DNA of 64,000 bases from Galeopsis tetrahit (lineage: Eukaryota; Streptophyta; Magnoliopsida; Lamiales; Lamiaceae), in contig OY776134.1 in the NCBI GenBank assembly GCA_963675135.1, forward strand, positions 69,983,643 through 70,047,642. The letters are read 5' to 3'. The notes beneath the pieces are model-generated. The model saw nothing but the letters and a program-made list of their open reading frames with translations. It was not told the DNA's origin and did no database searches. The translations under genes were made by a program, and so were the position numbers. Below, in pieces: positions 1 through 10,031 of this stretch (positions are counted from its first letter, which is position 1; each line of letters starts with the position of its first letter).

Positions 1-518
1 TGATTTTCGAGCAGCAGCATATCCCGTCTGATACAAGGTATAATGTTATGCATCCCATGATAACTGAAAATAAGATCATGGGGTGAATAATCCTTCACAT
101 TTTGATCATCTGCACGCATTGTTTCCAGAATGAAACAACCATCAATAATCATCAGCTGCACGAATTTCTTACTATCCTTCTTCCAGGCTTCGTCCAAGTG
201 TCCGTACGCTTCCATCAGGACACGAACTACTTCAGCCAGAGCATCAACGTAGTCTTTAAGAGGCTTTGTCGATCTTTGTAGGAAGTGACGAAGGGCTCGT
301 CGCTTGTGCTGCTCCATTCGCTGCAGCTGCTCATCGTCGTGGTGGTAGGGGCCAATAGCTGCCACCCAAGGGGTGTAGGCTTCCTTGTTTAGGTTCACAG
401 CATGGGCGGGTATTTTATAGATGGATGTATTCTTCCAGCGCTCTGGCTCGTCAGGACAAGCCTCTGTCTCGTTCCTTAGTTCTTCCGTTAACTCGATAAT
501 CCAGTCTTTCCTCTCCAT
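1..518 (-). CDS. DUF247 (UPF0481) protein, N-terminal part; runs off the left edge
   Basis: The minus strand is open from an ATG at 516-518 to the window edge, giving about 172 residues. The start MERKDWIIELTEEL is followed by IYKIPAHAVNLNKEAYTPWV, AIGPYHHDDEQLQRMEQHKR and, near the edge, IRRDMLLLENQ. These are the standard N-terminal blocks of the plant DUF247 family (UPF0481 protein At3g47200 type), whose members are usually 400-550 residues with a C-terminal membrane segment. The C-terminal half lies outside the window. The biochemical role of most members is unknown; some grass DUF247 genes act in self-incompatibility, which should not be assumed here. An ATG about 50 bases upstream is in another frame and gives no family similarity. 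No intron or frameshift is seen in the visible part. Confidence 0.9.
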   Translation of the reverse strand, partial: MERKDWIIELTEELRNETEACPDEPERWKNTSIYKIPAHAVNLNKEAYTPWVAAIGPYHHDDEQLQRMEQHKRRALRHFLQRSTKPLKDYVDALAEVVRVLMEAYGHLDEAWKKDSKKFVQLMIIDGCFILETMRADDQNVKDYSPHDLIFSYHGMHNIIPCIRRDMLLLEN

Positions 519-1536
519 TTTCAGGAATTTCTTCTAAGTTGAACAGGAAGTTACGTAGCTGTGCCATATTTTATACTAACACTTTTGGAATTTGGAACTA
601 TGGGGACCATGGTGTATGCCTTGCTCTTTAGTTATTTTTGGAATATAAAACATGAAACATGTTGTATTCCTTCCTTAAAATATAGGGAGTATCCATGCTG
701 CTGTCTTTATATATTCTTTCTTATTCTGCACTCGCTACATTTTATAAAGTCTGTCAAATATGAAATCAATATACTCATTCGGTTCCGGGATGACTTACAT
801 GGTTTAGCCGACACACTTTTTAAGAAAAAAAGATTTAGTGTAACCTTCTACCATTAATTGTCGAAAATTTTGATTTTTTACAAAAAAATTTTGATAAAAT
901 TTGTCGACAATCGTTGACAAACCAGTGTCTAAAATGACAAAAATGAAATTTTATTAGGAAGTGTTGCTTGGAATATTTACTTTATTAAATATTGTCATTT
1001 TCGACACTGGTTTTATTTCACTTTTTATAATTTTCACTTTTTTTTTTGTCTAATTTTATAATTTTCATTTTTAAAAAATGAAATATTACTTTCCCCCACT
1101 ATTTTATTTCAACTCATCTCCATCAACAACTTCCACTTTTTACATAAACAATAGTATTATTTAAAATTCTTATCCAACCCAAATAAGAATTATAAAAATT
1201 GAACGGAGGGAATTTTTTATTTTAAAGATTTTTAAGTTTTTTTTTTTTTTTTTGAATTTCTACATTTGGTTAGGTGGCGGCGGCTGCCCAATATTTTATT
1301 AAAAGCGTAAATTAGGTATTTTACATAAATATTAAATTAATGAATGTGGAGGGGTAGATTTAACAAGGCTGGAGGGGTATATAACCACGCCATTATAAAA
1401 ATAAAAGCTGGACCAACCGTTAAGCCCAATATGAAATAGATAGCCCGGCCCATTGACCCAATATCCAACATTTCTGGTCTATGTGAAAACTACAAATCAA
1501 ATGGACGACTATCCATGTAACTAAGACCAATATTAA
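519..1536. other. Intergenic DNA between divergent DUF247 and HRD1 genes
   Basis: AT-rich sequence with short homopolymers, including a poly-T run near 1236-1252. Several GCCCA/GGCCCA motifs at about 1420-1460 resemble the site II (TGGGCC/T) elements of housekeeping plant promoters. No supported gene is present; the open frame at 561-857 shows no recognisable domain. Confidence 0.6.
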
Positions 1537-1558
1537 CCAATAACAAAGTGACACGTCA
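1537..1558 (+). promoter_or_regulatory. Candidate ER stress response element (CCAAT-N10-CACG) upstream of HRD1
   Basis: CCAAT at 1537-1541 is followed after exactly ten bases by CACG at 1552-1555. This matches the CCAAT-N10-CACG form of the plant ER stress element. The CACG half lies inside ACACGTCA (1551-1558), the reverse complement of TGACGTGT, a bZIP-type site. It sits some tens of bases upstream of the probable HRD1 transcript start. HRD1 acts in ER-associated degradation, so control by bZIP28/bZIP60-type factors with NF-Y would make sense. That is inference from motif and context. Confidence 0.5.
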
Positions 1559-1599
1559 ACTACGACACCTCACCTGAACGGCCTGCCACCCCGGGAAAC

Positions 1600-2352
1600 C
1601 GTACAATAATCCTTCAGCTTTAAATTTTGATGAATTTTAATTTTCAACAGAACTAATTTCTGCAATTTCCCAAATTTCTGGGGTTTCACCTCCCCGTCTC
1701 CGTCTTCTTCAACAGTAAGTTCCGATTTATTTTTATGTTTTGGCTGCTAATGAATCCGCGGAATTGTGTGATTCTTCATTTGTTTGATTAATTCATTGGA
1801 AATTGGTATTGTCTTAAGTTCGAAATTCAATTGTTCATAGTTTTTCATGAGATAATGCGATGAAGCTTACATTTCTGTGCTGATTGTGTCTATTCTGATG
1901 GCTTTAAAAAATCCCCTCATTTTTTGGTGTCCGTTGAAATTACAAAATCTTTGGGTGTATAAGTAGTAAAAAATTTAGGCCTCTTTCGATGCTGATTGCT
2001 GTTTTTAATATTCCATAATGTTTTAACTATTTCATGGACATTTGATCAAAAGTGTAATTGGCAGAGTGTTGGTAATTTTGTAAAGTTTATGAACAAAGTA
2101 AAAAGGTGATTGGAAAGAGTGTAAAAATAATGACATTTTGTGTAAATATGTGAATATTGTGAGGTGGGGTTTATGAGAGAGGTGTACAAACAATTGTGGG
2201 ACGGACAAATAAGGTAAGTGTGCAAACAGTTGTGGGACGGAGGGAGTATAAAACAGTGGAGGCTTCACAATGAATCAAACAAATCCATGCCTGTTTTTGT
2301 CAGGCGTCCTGAATAAATTGATTGAATTTAATCAACAGGTACAAGTGAAAAG
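1600..2352 (+). other. Probable HRD1 5' UTR exon and leader intron
   Basis: The pyrimidine-rich stretch before 1714 ends at a GTAAGT donor at 1715. An acceptor AG at 2337-2338 lies 14 bases before the HRD1 ATG (an alternative AG is at 2302-2303). The simplest reading is a non-coding first exon and a leader intron of about 620 bp. The exact transcript start cannot be seen. Confidence 0.5.
2040..2246. mobile_element. Stowaway-like MITE in the HRD1 leader intron
   Basis: The right end reads GGGACGGAGGGAG followed by TA at 2247-2248, the standard Stowaway terminus. The interior resembles other MITEs of the window, for example 9787-10031. The left end has no clean terminal repeat, so its boundary is approximate and the copy may be truncated. 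Confidence 0.6.
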
Positions 2353-4979
2353 ATGAAGCTGCAAAGTTATGCTGGGTTTAGTTTACTGGCTGCACTGGCT
2401 ATGATTTATCATGCCTTTGATAGTAGAGGCCAATTTTACCCAGCAATGGTGTACTTATCGACTTCGAAGATCAGTTTGGTGCTTCTTTTGAATATGGGTT
2501 TGGTGTTTATGTGCATTATGTGGCAATTGACAAAAAAAATCTTCCTCGGATCTCTCCGAGAAGCTGAAGTGGAAAGGCTGAATGAGCAATCGTGGCGGGA
2601 GGTCATGGAAATATTGTTTGCCATCACTATTTTTAGACAAGATTTTTCGGTTACTTTTCTTGCAATGGTTACTGCTTTGCTTCTGATTAAGTCTTTGCAT
2701 TGGTTGGCCCAAAAGAGGGTTGAATACATAGAAACAACTCCGACAGTTACGAGGCTATCTCATATACGCATCGTATCTTTCTTGGGATTCCTCCTCCTTA
2801 TTGACAGTGTCTTTCTGTACAATTCCGTTGCACATTTAATAGAAACCAGACAGGCTTCAGTTTCACTCTTCTTTTCTTTCGAGTAAGTTTCTCGGACCAT
2901 TACTTAGTATATTTCTAGAATTTTATTAGGAAGGGTCACTAATATTTTGGAAAAAACATTGTAATCTTTCAGATACATGATACTGGCCACAACAACTCTC
3001 TCAACCATTTTGAAGTATGTGTTCCATGTCAGTGACATGCTTATGGACGGGCAATGGGAAAGGAAGGCTGTCTGGACATTTTACTTGGAGCTTATCCGAG
3101 ACTTGCTTCACTTGACTCTGTGCATGTGTTTCTTCCTCATCATATTTTTGTAAGCAACCTTCCTTCTCAAATCTTTTTATGCTTATAAAAGCTTCTTGAC
3201 ATGCAGCATGCATGTGCATACCTAATAGTATCAAATATGTTTGTTCTTGTTATGCTTGTTTTCGAATGTATGGTTTTTATTTTCTGTCACATCTCCTTGG
3301 TTTGATATCATGCATCAAATATCATGGTTTTATTTTTCATCGCTTGTATTTGCCTGATTTTGTGGTTGCCTAACTCAACCTTGGCTGTTGCTCCATGAAC
3401 TTAAGTTTATCTGTCCAAGTGCAAGTTGAAAATTTGCTACTAAGCGTGAATGGGTTATACATGTGATTTTGTGGCCCGAAGCATGTTATAATTTTACTTT
3501 GCTTGGTTAATCTGTGATACAGCTCTATTTCGCATCTGATTCCCCTAGTTAAATCATAAGTCCCCAAATGCCCTGACATAATTGCTTGTTCTTTTCTATC
3601 CTCTAGGAACTATGGTGTGCCTCTTCACTTGATCCGAGAGCTATACGAGACATTCCGCAATTTCAGAATCCGTGTGGCTGATTATATACGTTACCGCAAG
3701 GTCACTTCAAATATGAACGGTCGATTTCCTGATGCAACTCCTGAAGAACTCAATGCGTAAGCAGAGTCTATTCCATCGAAACTTTCACTTACACATTGCT
3801 GATACTCTTATTGACATTTCTATGTTCTTAACTTCTTATCTGTGCAGAAGCGACGCAACCTGTATCATATGCCGTGAGGAGATGACCACAGCCAAAAAAC
3901 TTATCTGTGGACATCTTTTTCATGTTCACTGCCTCAGATCATGGTTAGAAAGACAAAACACGTGCCCTACATGCAGAGCCCTTGTAATACCACCTGAAAA
4001 CGGGTCTTCACCAAGTCCATCAAGGACTGATATTCATCAGCAAGGTACAATATTTTGTTTGAATATTCTTCATTTGATGCTTAACCATTTAATAAGATTT
4101 AACCCCCTTAAATTGCATTGAATTGGAAAATATGGAAGTTGACTTCATGTCTTGGATTTTTTTCTTCATAATGGTAACCATGTATTTGTACGTTTAGAGT
4201 TCATCTAGCTAACGTGGTAGTGGGACAGGAGCTAATACAGCTGGTATTTCACCTCAAGGATCCAACGGTGATGGCGTGGGAAATGATAATGTCAGTCAGC
4301 ATCAGGCTAGACTCCGAGCTGCTGCTGCAGCTGCCTCGATATATGAGAAGTCTTTTGTTTATCCTAGCCCCAGAGATCTAATGAGGTATCCTCCATTTCT
4401 ATGGTTTATTCACTACTTGTTACCCATGGCTTCTTGCTTCATAATGTTACTAAAAGTTCGTTTTTTACATGATTCTGCTTATGTTTTTCTAAGCGTCCTT
4501 TTTTCAATTGAAATATAAGAGATGCCAATAAGCTGGCATTTATTCTTGCAGTTCACCCGGATATGTCGTACCTCAAACATTTGGACATACTGCAACGTCA
4601 AAAGGTGGCGTAGAAGGACCATTTCAACCGTGCAGTTTTCCTCCTTCTCAATGTCTCGATGGGCAATTTGATGTAACAAGTGCATCCGACTTTCAACTGG
4701 ATTTGCAGATGAAATCGATTAAGCACGAGATTCAGGTATTTCCATTTCTATTTATCTGTTTTTACATGTCCAAAGATTTTGAAAAAAAAACCCTGCTACA
4801 AAACTGGGCTTAATAGAAGTACCCCTATTTCTTTCGGACAGATTCTGCAAAACCAGCTCCAGCATTTAAGTACTTCAAACGATGAGAAAAGAGCGGATGC
4901 AGGATCATCTGATATCAAGGGAAAGTCGGTTCCACCTCCATCGTCATCTTCGTCTGCTGAGGGCTCTAATGAGATTTAA
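2353..4979 (+). CDS. HRD1: ERAD E3 ubiquitin-protein ligase HRD1 (synoviolin type)
   Basis: Predicted exons: 2353-2882, 2973-3149, 3607-3756, 3848-4044, 4229-4385, 4552-4735, 4842-4979. All junctions are GT-AG and phases agree, giving 510 residues, close to the 460-492 of the Arabidopsis HRD1A/B proteins as remembered. The first ~235 residues hold several hydrophobic segments (for example FLGFLLLIDSVFLY and LTLCMCFFLIIF), the multi-spanning ER membrane domain that forms the HRD1 channel. A RING-H2 domain follows at about residues 291-328, with C291, C294, C306, H308, H311, C314, C325 and C328 all present (CIICREEM, CGHLFHVHC, CPTCR). The tail is rich in Ala, Ser and Pro. By family knowledge it ubiquitinates misfolded ER proteins with SEL1/HRD3 and UBC32-type E2s. 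The cytosolic tail differs most between paralogues, so HRD1A or HRD1B cannot be assigned. Confidence 0.95.
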
Positions 4980-5804
4980 AAGGTAGGAGCTATAAACTTC
5001 TAAATTTTCCAGAATGTATACACTTTAAAATGAGGAGAATACATTTGTTCATTGCCTTCAAATTGAGAGTACATATTTCCAGTGTGTATTAGTACTATGT
5101 TTAGGAATGTCATATATGTATTTCAGTCAGTTTATCAATATAATTTTTTTTTTTGTTGGGTGAATGAATTTCTGGGCTATGTCGGGTCGGCCCATTAAGA
5201 AAAATATGGGCCCAATGGGCCAACATGTGTGGGCTTCTTGATTGGACATATGATGAACTATCAAGGCTGTAAATGGGACATGCATCAGATAATGAGATTC
5301 TTGGTCCCCTACGCCTCGTGGGGACTCTTTTAATTTGGAAAATAATTATTTGGCCCCATTTTTGTACTGAAATATTGTAGAATAATTATATTTCATTTTT
5401 AGAATACTTATTTACGATTTTATTTTATTAAATGAAATGTTGACTTTAACAGTGTACCTCGTTATTAAACAATTGAATATCGCATTCAATACTTCTGATT
5501 TATTTTATTTAGTCTGATGGACTGCACACGAGGCCACAATACTAGTTGTTAGAAGTTTTTTTTTTTATTATTATTATTGTTGATTTTTTTTTAATTGGAT
5601 TCGAGTTTAATGGATTTTTAGAGCTGTGGTCCAGTTTTGTAGTATGAATAATTCTTTTGATTTGGTAGTGCCACCAAACGTGGTTATTTATTTTTCTTCA
5701 TAATTGCTAATTGCAGTTCAATTCTTAAACTTAAATTTATTTTTTTACATAAAATACTGATAAAGGTGTTGATGGCCTTATTTTATAATGAGATAAATTT
5801 AGTA
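4980..5804. other. Intergenic DNA downstream of HRD1
   Basis: AT-rich sequence containing the HRD1 3' UTR. No gene, RNA or clear element is recognised. Confidence 0.6.
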
Positions 5805-6038
5805 CTCCCTCCGTCCCAAATAAACTTTCACACCTAAAATATTATATTTAATGTAATTATTTTTATGGTACATACATACACACAAGTCAACTCACTTATT
5901 TATTTTCGATCCTTTAGGGATGTTTGTTTTGGTATTATGTAGGATGGGGGAAATCCTGATGAATAGTAATTGTGTGTGTGTTTGTTTTGGGATTTTATAA
6001 AATTATATCTCATATGAAAGTTAATCCGGGACGGGGAG
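5805..6038. mobile_element. Stowaway-like MITE
   Basis: It starts CTCCCTCCGTCCCAAATAAA and ends CCGGGACGGGGAG, as inverted repeats, with TA on both sides (5803-5804 and 6039-6040). The interior codes for nothing. The terminal motif and TA target mark the Tc1/mariner-related Stowaway group. Confidence 0.85.
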
Positions 6039-6097
6039 TATATTTTAAGAACAATTTAAAAAAAAAAAATACACGTGATATTTTACTTTGAATTTTT

Positions 6098-6222
6098 GAG
6101 TGATTTTAAAATCGAATTTTGAAATTCCAAATGGATAGATATTATAATAATTTGAAATTTGAGTGATTTTAAAATCGAATTTTGAAATTCCAAATGGAGA
6201 GATATTATAATAATTTAATGAT
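6098..6222. repeat. Two-copy 63-bp tandem repeat
   Basis: The sequence starting GAGTGATTTTAAAATCG recurs exactly 63 bases later (6098 and 6161), with one or two differences across the unit. This is a local tandem duplication of AT-rich DNA. Confidence 0.8.
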
Positions 6223-6514
6223 ATGTCAAATTAATATGTTTCCTATCTTAAAATTTAAAGTTTTATTTTTATCTCAAAGAAAAATCAATAAATGTGCTCA
6301 AGTTTATCTAATATATCTATTTTACCCTTGATATTCCATAAATTTGATATACATTCCAAAGCAGTTGGATTTTAAAAGTAATTATGAGGTGGATTTAATT
6401 AAGGGTAAAGTTGTCAATAAATCATTTAATACTTAAGTAAAATAAGAAATGTTGCTATAATTTGGGACATCAAAAAAAAGTAAATGTAGCTATCTTTATG
6501 AGATGGATGGAGTA

Positions 6515-6730
6515 CTCTCTTCGTTCCCGGTAAAAGTTATTCATGAGCTTTGGGTACGGAAGTTAAAAAGTACTATGATATAATAAATATATGTATTAGA
6601 GGTGACGTTATTGAGAAGAATATAAAGAAATTGTGCTAAGGATAAATAATTTGTCAAAAACACAATGTGTAGCTTTTATTGGAAAGAACGAAAATTGAAA
6701 GTTGGGTAGTTTTTATTGGGACAGAGAGAA
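6515..6730. mobile_element. Stowaway-like MITE (short-leader family)
   Basis: Left end CTCTCTTCGTTCCCGG, right end TGGGACAGAGAGA, flanked by TA. The interior (AAAGTTATTCATGAGCTT and following) matches the MITEs at 12870-13047 and 49398-49609, so it belongs to the same subfamily. Confidence 0.75.
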
Positions 6731-6735
6731 TAATA

Positions 6736-7276
6736 CTCCTTCAGTCCCCCAAAAGTTTTCATACTTTCCTTTTTTGTTTGTCCTCTAAAAGTTTGCATAC
6801 CACAAAATAGAAATAATCATCATAGGTTTCATCCTCACAATATAAACATATTTACACTTCATGTCATTATTTTGGAGTCCACTATACACTCAATCCACCT
6901 ACATTATTTACTTTATACTCCCTCTGTCCCATAAGAATTTGTACACTTTCCATATATGGATGTCCCATACCAATTTGCACACTCCATAAAATGAAATATT
7001 GTCATAACTCTCACCCTCAAAATATACACATATTTACTCATATGTCATTACTTTTTCACACTCAACCTACCTTTTACTTTACTTTATTCAAAAAAGTTTA
7101 CAAAACTACCCCTCAAAATATCACTCATTACATTTTTTCTTACACATTTATTAAAATTTATATCATCCCAAAAGTGCAAATTCCTCTGAAACGGATGAAG
7201 TATATAAATTTTAACAATTTTTTCTTAAACCATATATCCAAGATTCCTCTAAAAGTTTTGGGGGGAAGGGAGAGAG
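6736..7276. mobile_element. Stowaway-like MITE interrupted by a second MITE
   Basis: Left end CTCCTTCAGTCCCCCAAAAG, right end CTAAAAGTTTTGGGGGGAAG then GGAGAGAG, with TA at 7277-7278. Without the 6918-7200 insert, it aligns over its length with the reverse complement of the intact MITE at 25789-26073. It was therefore an ordinary ~256 bp element before the second insertion. Confidence 0.85.
6918..7200. mobile_element. Stowaway-like MITE nested in another MITE
   Basis: It starts CTCCCTCTGTCCCATAAGAA and ends CTCTGAAACGGATGAAG. TA at 6916-6917 and 7201-7202 is the duplicated target inside the host element. The uninterrupted relative at 25789-26073 shows a single TATATA-type site at the matching point, so the order of insertion is clear. 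Confidence 0.85.
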
Positions 7277-7907
7277 TAATTTAATTGTGGACAAAATATT
7301 CTGGTTTTTGTCCCTTTATATTTCTATGGTACTATATTTTAAGTAGAAGATGAAGATAAGGGACCCATGCCATCAAGTTCACAAAATCTTCCCACTAAGT
7401 AGCAAGAGAAAACTCGACACATTTCCCATGAAAATGACTACAGACAGTGTCCCCATGCAATTTTATCAAACTAAGCGACGAAAAAAAAATCTAAAATGGT
7501 TAAACTTAATTGCTACCAATTAATCCATTTCTAGTTTAGTATTTGATTTGATTAATCTTGTGATAAAAGACATCTTGTTTTATCCGTCACAGTTGAATGC
7601 AAACAATTTTTAAGAAATCAATTCATACGAAACTTAGAAAAGTATGTAATGAAAAATAAACTAAAAATATTGAAATAAATTACCTAAGTGATTAGGTGTG
7701 ATCAAGTAATCACTATCACTATACACATACGTGACGTCCCACCAATCTACTAGCAAATTTTTTATTTTATTTTTTTGAAAAAATTACTATCACTTTCTTT
7801 TTTAAATAGTGGATTTATCATGTGATATGACCTGAATTGCTGTATATTTTGTCTAATGTCTTATCCTGATTTATCATGTTATTATTTAATTTACTAGCTG
7901 TTTATTA
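7277..7907. other. Intergenic AT-rich DNA
   Basis: No gene or clear element was recognised. Confidence 0.5.
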
Positions 7908-8232
7908 CTCCCTCCACTTTAAAATAAGTGTCACTTTGTCTTTTTATTTATTTTTATAATAAGTGTCATTCTATGCTTTTTTCTTTAATTTAGACAATTT
8001 TACCCTTATAATTAATTTGCCTTCAATTTCAATTAATATAATAGCATAAATCATGGAAAAATCATAAATATTGTATATATGAATATCACATACATTCTTG
8101 ACCACATTCTTTACTAAACAAAAATTTAATATCAAAACTATTTATCATTAATGAAGGGTAATATTGACCACAATTTAATATCTTAATTTGTTGAAAAATG
8201 TTAAAATGACACTTATTCAAAAATGGAGGGAG
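7908..8232. mobile_element. Stowaway-like MITE
   Basis: Left end CTCCCTCCACTTTAAAATAA pairs with right end TTATTCAAAAATGGAGGGAG. Both ends are flanked by TA. It is non-coding. Confidence 0.85.
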
Positions 8233-8471
8233 TATTTAAAAAGTAGTAATAAAGCAGATTGAGTGGATAATGTGTAATATTTCCTCAATTTTTACATATT
8301 TACTTCTAATACGAAAGAGTTATTTATTTGTATTAAATAAAATAAAAAAATATAAAAGTCTTTTGAATAATAAAATAGAGTAATACAGTATTCTAAATAA
8401 TAAAGTAGGATAATAAAGTAATGATTTATATGGTAAATAAAAGTTATTTGAAGGGTGTAAATTAAAAAATA

Positions 8472-8757
8472 CTCCATCCGTCCCATACTTGAAGACACAT
8501 TTTACCATTTTGGGTGTCCCATACTTGAAGGCACATTACCTAAAATAGCAAAAACACTTTTAAACAATCTCCTTAAAACATCACAATATTACAACAAATG
8601 CCACTACTTTATTACACTAAAAAGTAACTTTATTACTATTTATAAAGTTGAAAAATCTTTACTACCTCCACTTTATCTTACACAATACTAATAAATAATT
8701 CATTTATTAAAACTCGTGTCCAATTCATTTGTGCCTTCAAGTATGGGATGGAGGGAG
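8472..8757. mobile_element. Stowaway-like MITE
   Basis: Left end CTCCATCCGTCCCATACTTG pairs with right end CAAGTATGGGATGGAGGGAG almost perfectly. TA flanks both sides. Apparent open frames here lie within the MITE and are not genes. Confidence 0.9.
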
Positions 8758-9326
8758 TATGTAGTACGGAGTGATATTTTTTTGGTTATTTATATTTTCA
8801 TATTGGACTCAAGTTTCCATTTGTGAATAGTGGGGACTCAAATTTGACACCTACTATTCACAAATGCATATGTGCTTTTTTTTTTTTTTTAACTCTAATA
8901 CAACTTTGTGTTTTTTTTAATTTTTTAACACTAAATTTTTAAGACGATTTTATTGTTTTGATGGTAAAATGATGATTTTAAACTCAATTTGTCATCAAGA
9001 ATGGGAGTTGATTGATGCATTGCACAGTAATAAAAAGTGATTTGAGTAATTTCATGAAATTTGCTAGAATGTCGAGTCATTTTTTAAGGGAAGCCTAAAT
9101 TAAGGAGAAAATTCATACTCAATTGTTGTAAAAAAGGGGATGTAAGAAAACAAACAGGCCCTTAGTCCATGAATGCTGTCTAAATAAAGATGCAAAAAGA
9201 TGAAAGTTTATACTGTTGAAGCACATTTTGCTTATATGAATGATGAATTGATGATAGCTGGAGTAACTACTGACATGACTTCCTATTATAGTTATAATAG
9301 CTCCCATGCTCATTGTGAATAAATTA
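8758..9326. other. Intergenic AT-rich DNA
   Basis: Contains a poly-T tract near 8876-8890. No gene or element boundary was recognised. Confidence 0.5.
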
Positions 9327-9777
9327 CTCCATCCGTCCCCCGATATAAGTTTTCTCTTTCTTTTGAGTGTTTTGATTAAAAAATATAATAAAATAATAAA
9401 TAAAATATAAGTGATATGATGGTGAAAAAGAAAATAATAGATAAGTATGAGATAGAGTATGATAAAATAATAGATAGAGTATAAGTGATGTGATTGAGAG
9501 ATAAAAAATAATGGTAAAGTCTAGTATGCACTCGAGTGCATGTTGTGCACCCTAGTCCATGTGCACTTTTCAGTTTACTACTGACTTACACTTTTTGGTA
9601 AATGGTGTTGCACTTAATAATTGAAAAGTGCAACACCATTTACCAAAAAGTGTAAGTCAGTAACTGAAAAGTGCAACATGGACTAGAGTGCACAACATGC
9701 ACTCGAGTCCATAGCAGACCAATCCAAAAATAATATGTCAAAAATGAAATGAAAAACTTATAGTGGAACAGAGAAAG
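9327..9777. mobile_element. Stowaway-like MITE carrying a nested MULE-type MITE
   Basis: The left end CTCCATCCGTCCCCCGATAT follows TA at 9325-9326. The right end ACTTATAGTGGAACAGAGAA leads to TA at 9778-9779. The middle (9513-9725) is a separate element with its own 9-bp target duplication. Removing it leaves a MITE of about 230 bp, a normal size for this window. Confidence 0.8.
9513..9725. mobile_element. Hairpin MULE-type MITE, copy 1
   Basis: It starts GGTAAAGTCTAGTATGCACT and ends GTCCATAGCAGACCAATCC. The flanking 9-mers AAAAATAAT at 9504-9512 and 9726-9734 are identical; a 9-bp duplication is typical of Mutator-like elements. The two halves are near-perfect reverse complements meeting at a short AT loop around 9615-9622, so a transcript would fold into one long hairpin. 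ACTCGAGT lies inside each terminus. Two relatives are at 42143-42307 and 51891-52139. No coding capacity. Confidence 0.85.
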
Positions 9778-9786
9778 TACTTTGTA

Positions 9787-10031
9787 TTCTCTCCGTTTCG
9801 CAATAACTTTCACATGTAGTTGTACACGTAAATTAAGAAAGTGTAATACTCCGTAATAAGTAGAATTTTGAGGAGAAACGTTTATGTATAAAGTTAAGAA
9901 AAGTGTTGACTTGTGTATGTATGATCTCAAAAGTAATGACATTTTGTGTAAATTTGAAAAATATTGTGAGAATGAAATTTATAAAAAGCTTTTCATTTTA
10001 ATAGTATGGAAGTTATTGTGACGGACGAGAG
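9787..10031. mobile_element. Stowaway-like MITE
   Basis: Left end TTCTCTCCGTTTCGCAATAA, right end AGTTATTGTGACGGACGAGA, with TA on both sides. The interior family is shared with the MITE at 40.0-40.65 kb that was split by organelle DNA. Confidence 0.8.

Noticed and set aside
561..857. 98-codon forward frame near the left edge
   Set aside because: AT-rich, no domain, no splice or promoter context; chance frame.
9640..9942. 100-codon minus frame
   Set aside because: It runs across the hairpin MITE and two Stowaway MITEs.
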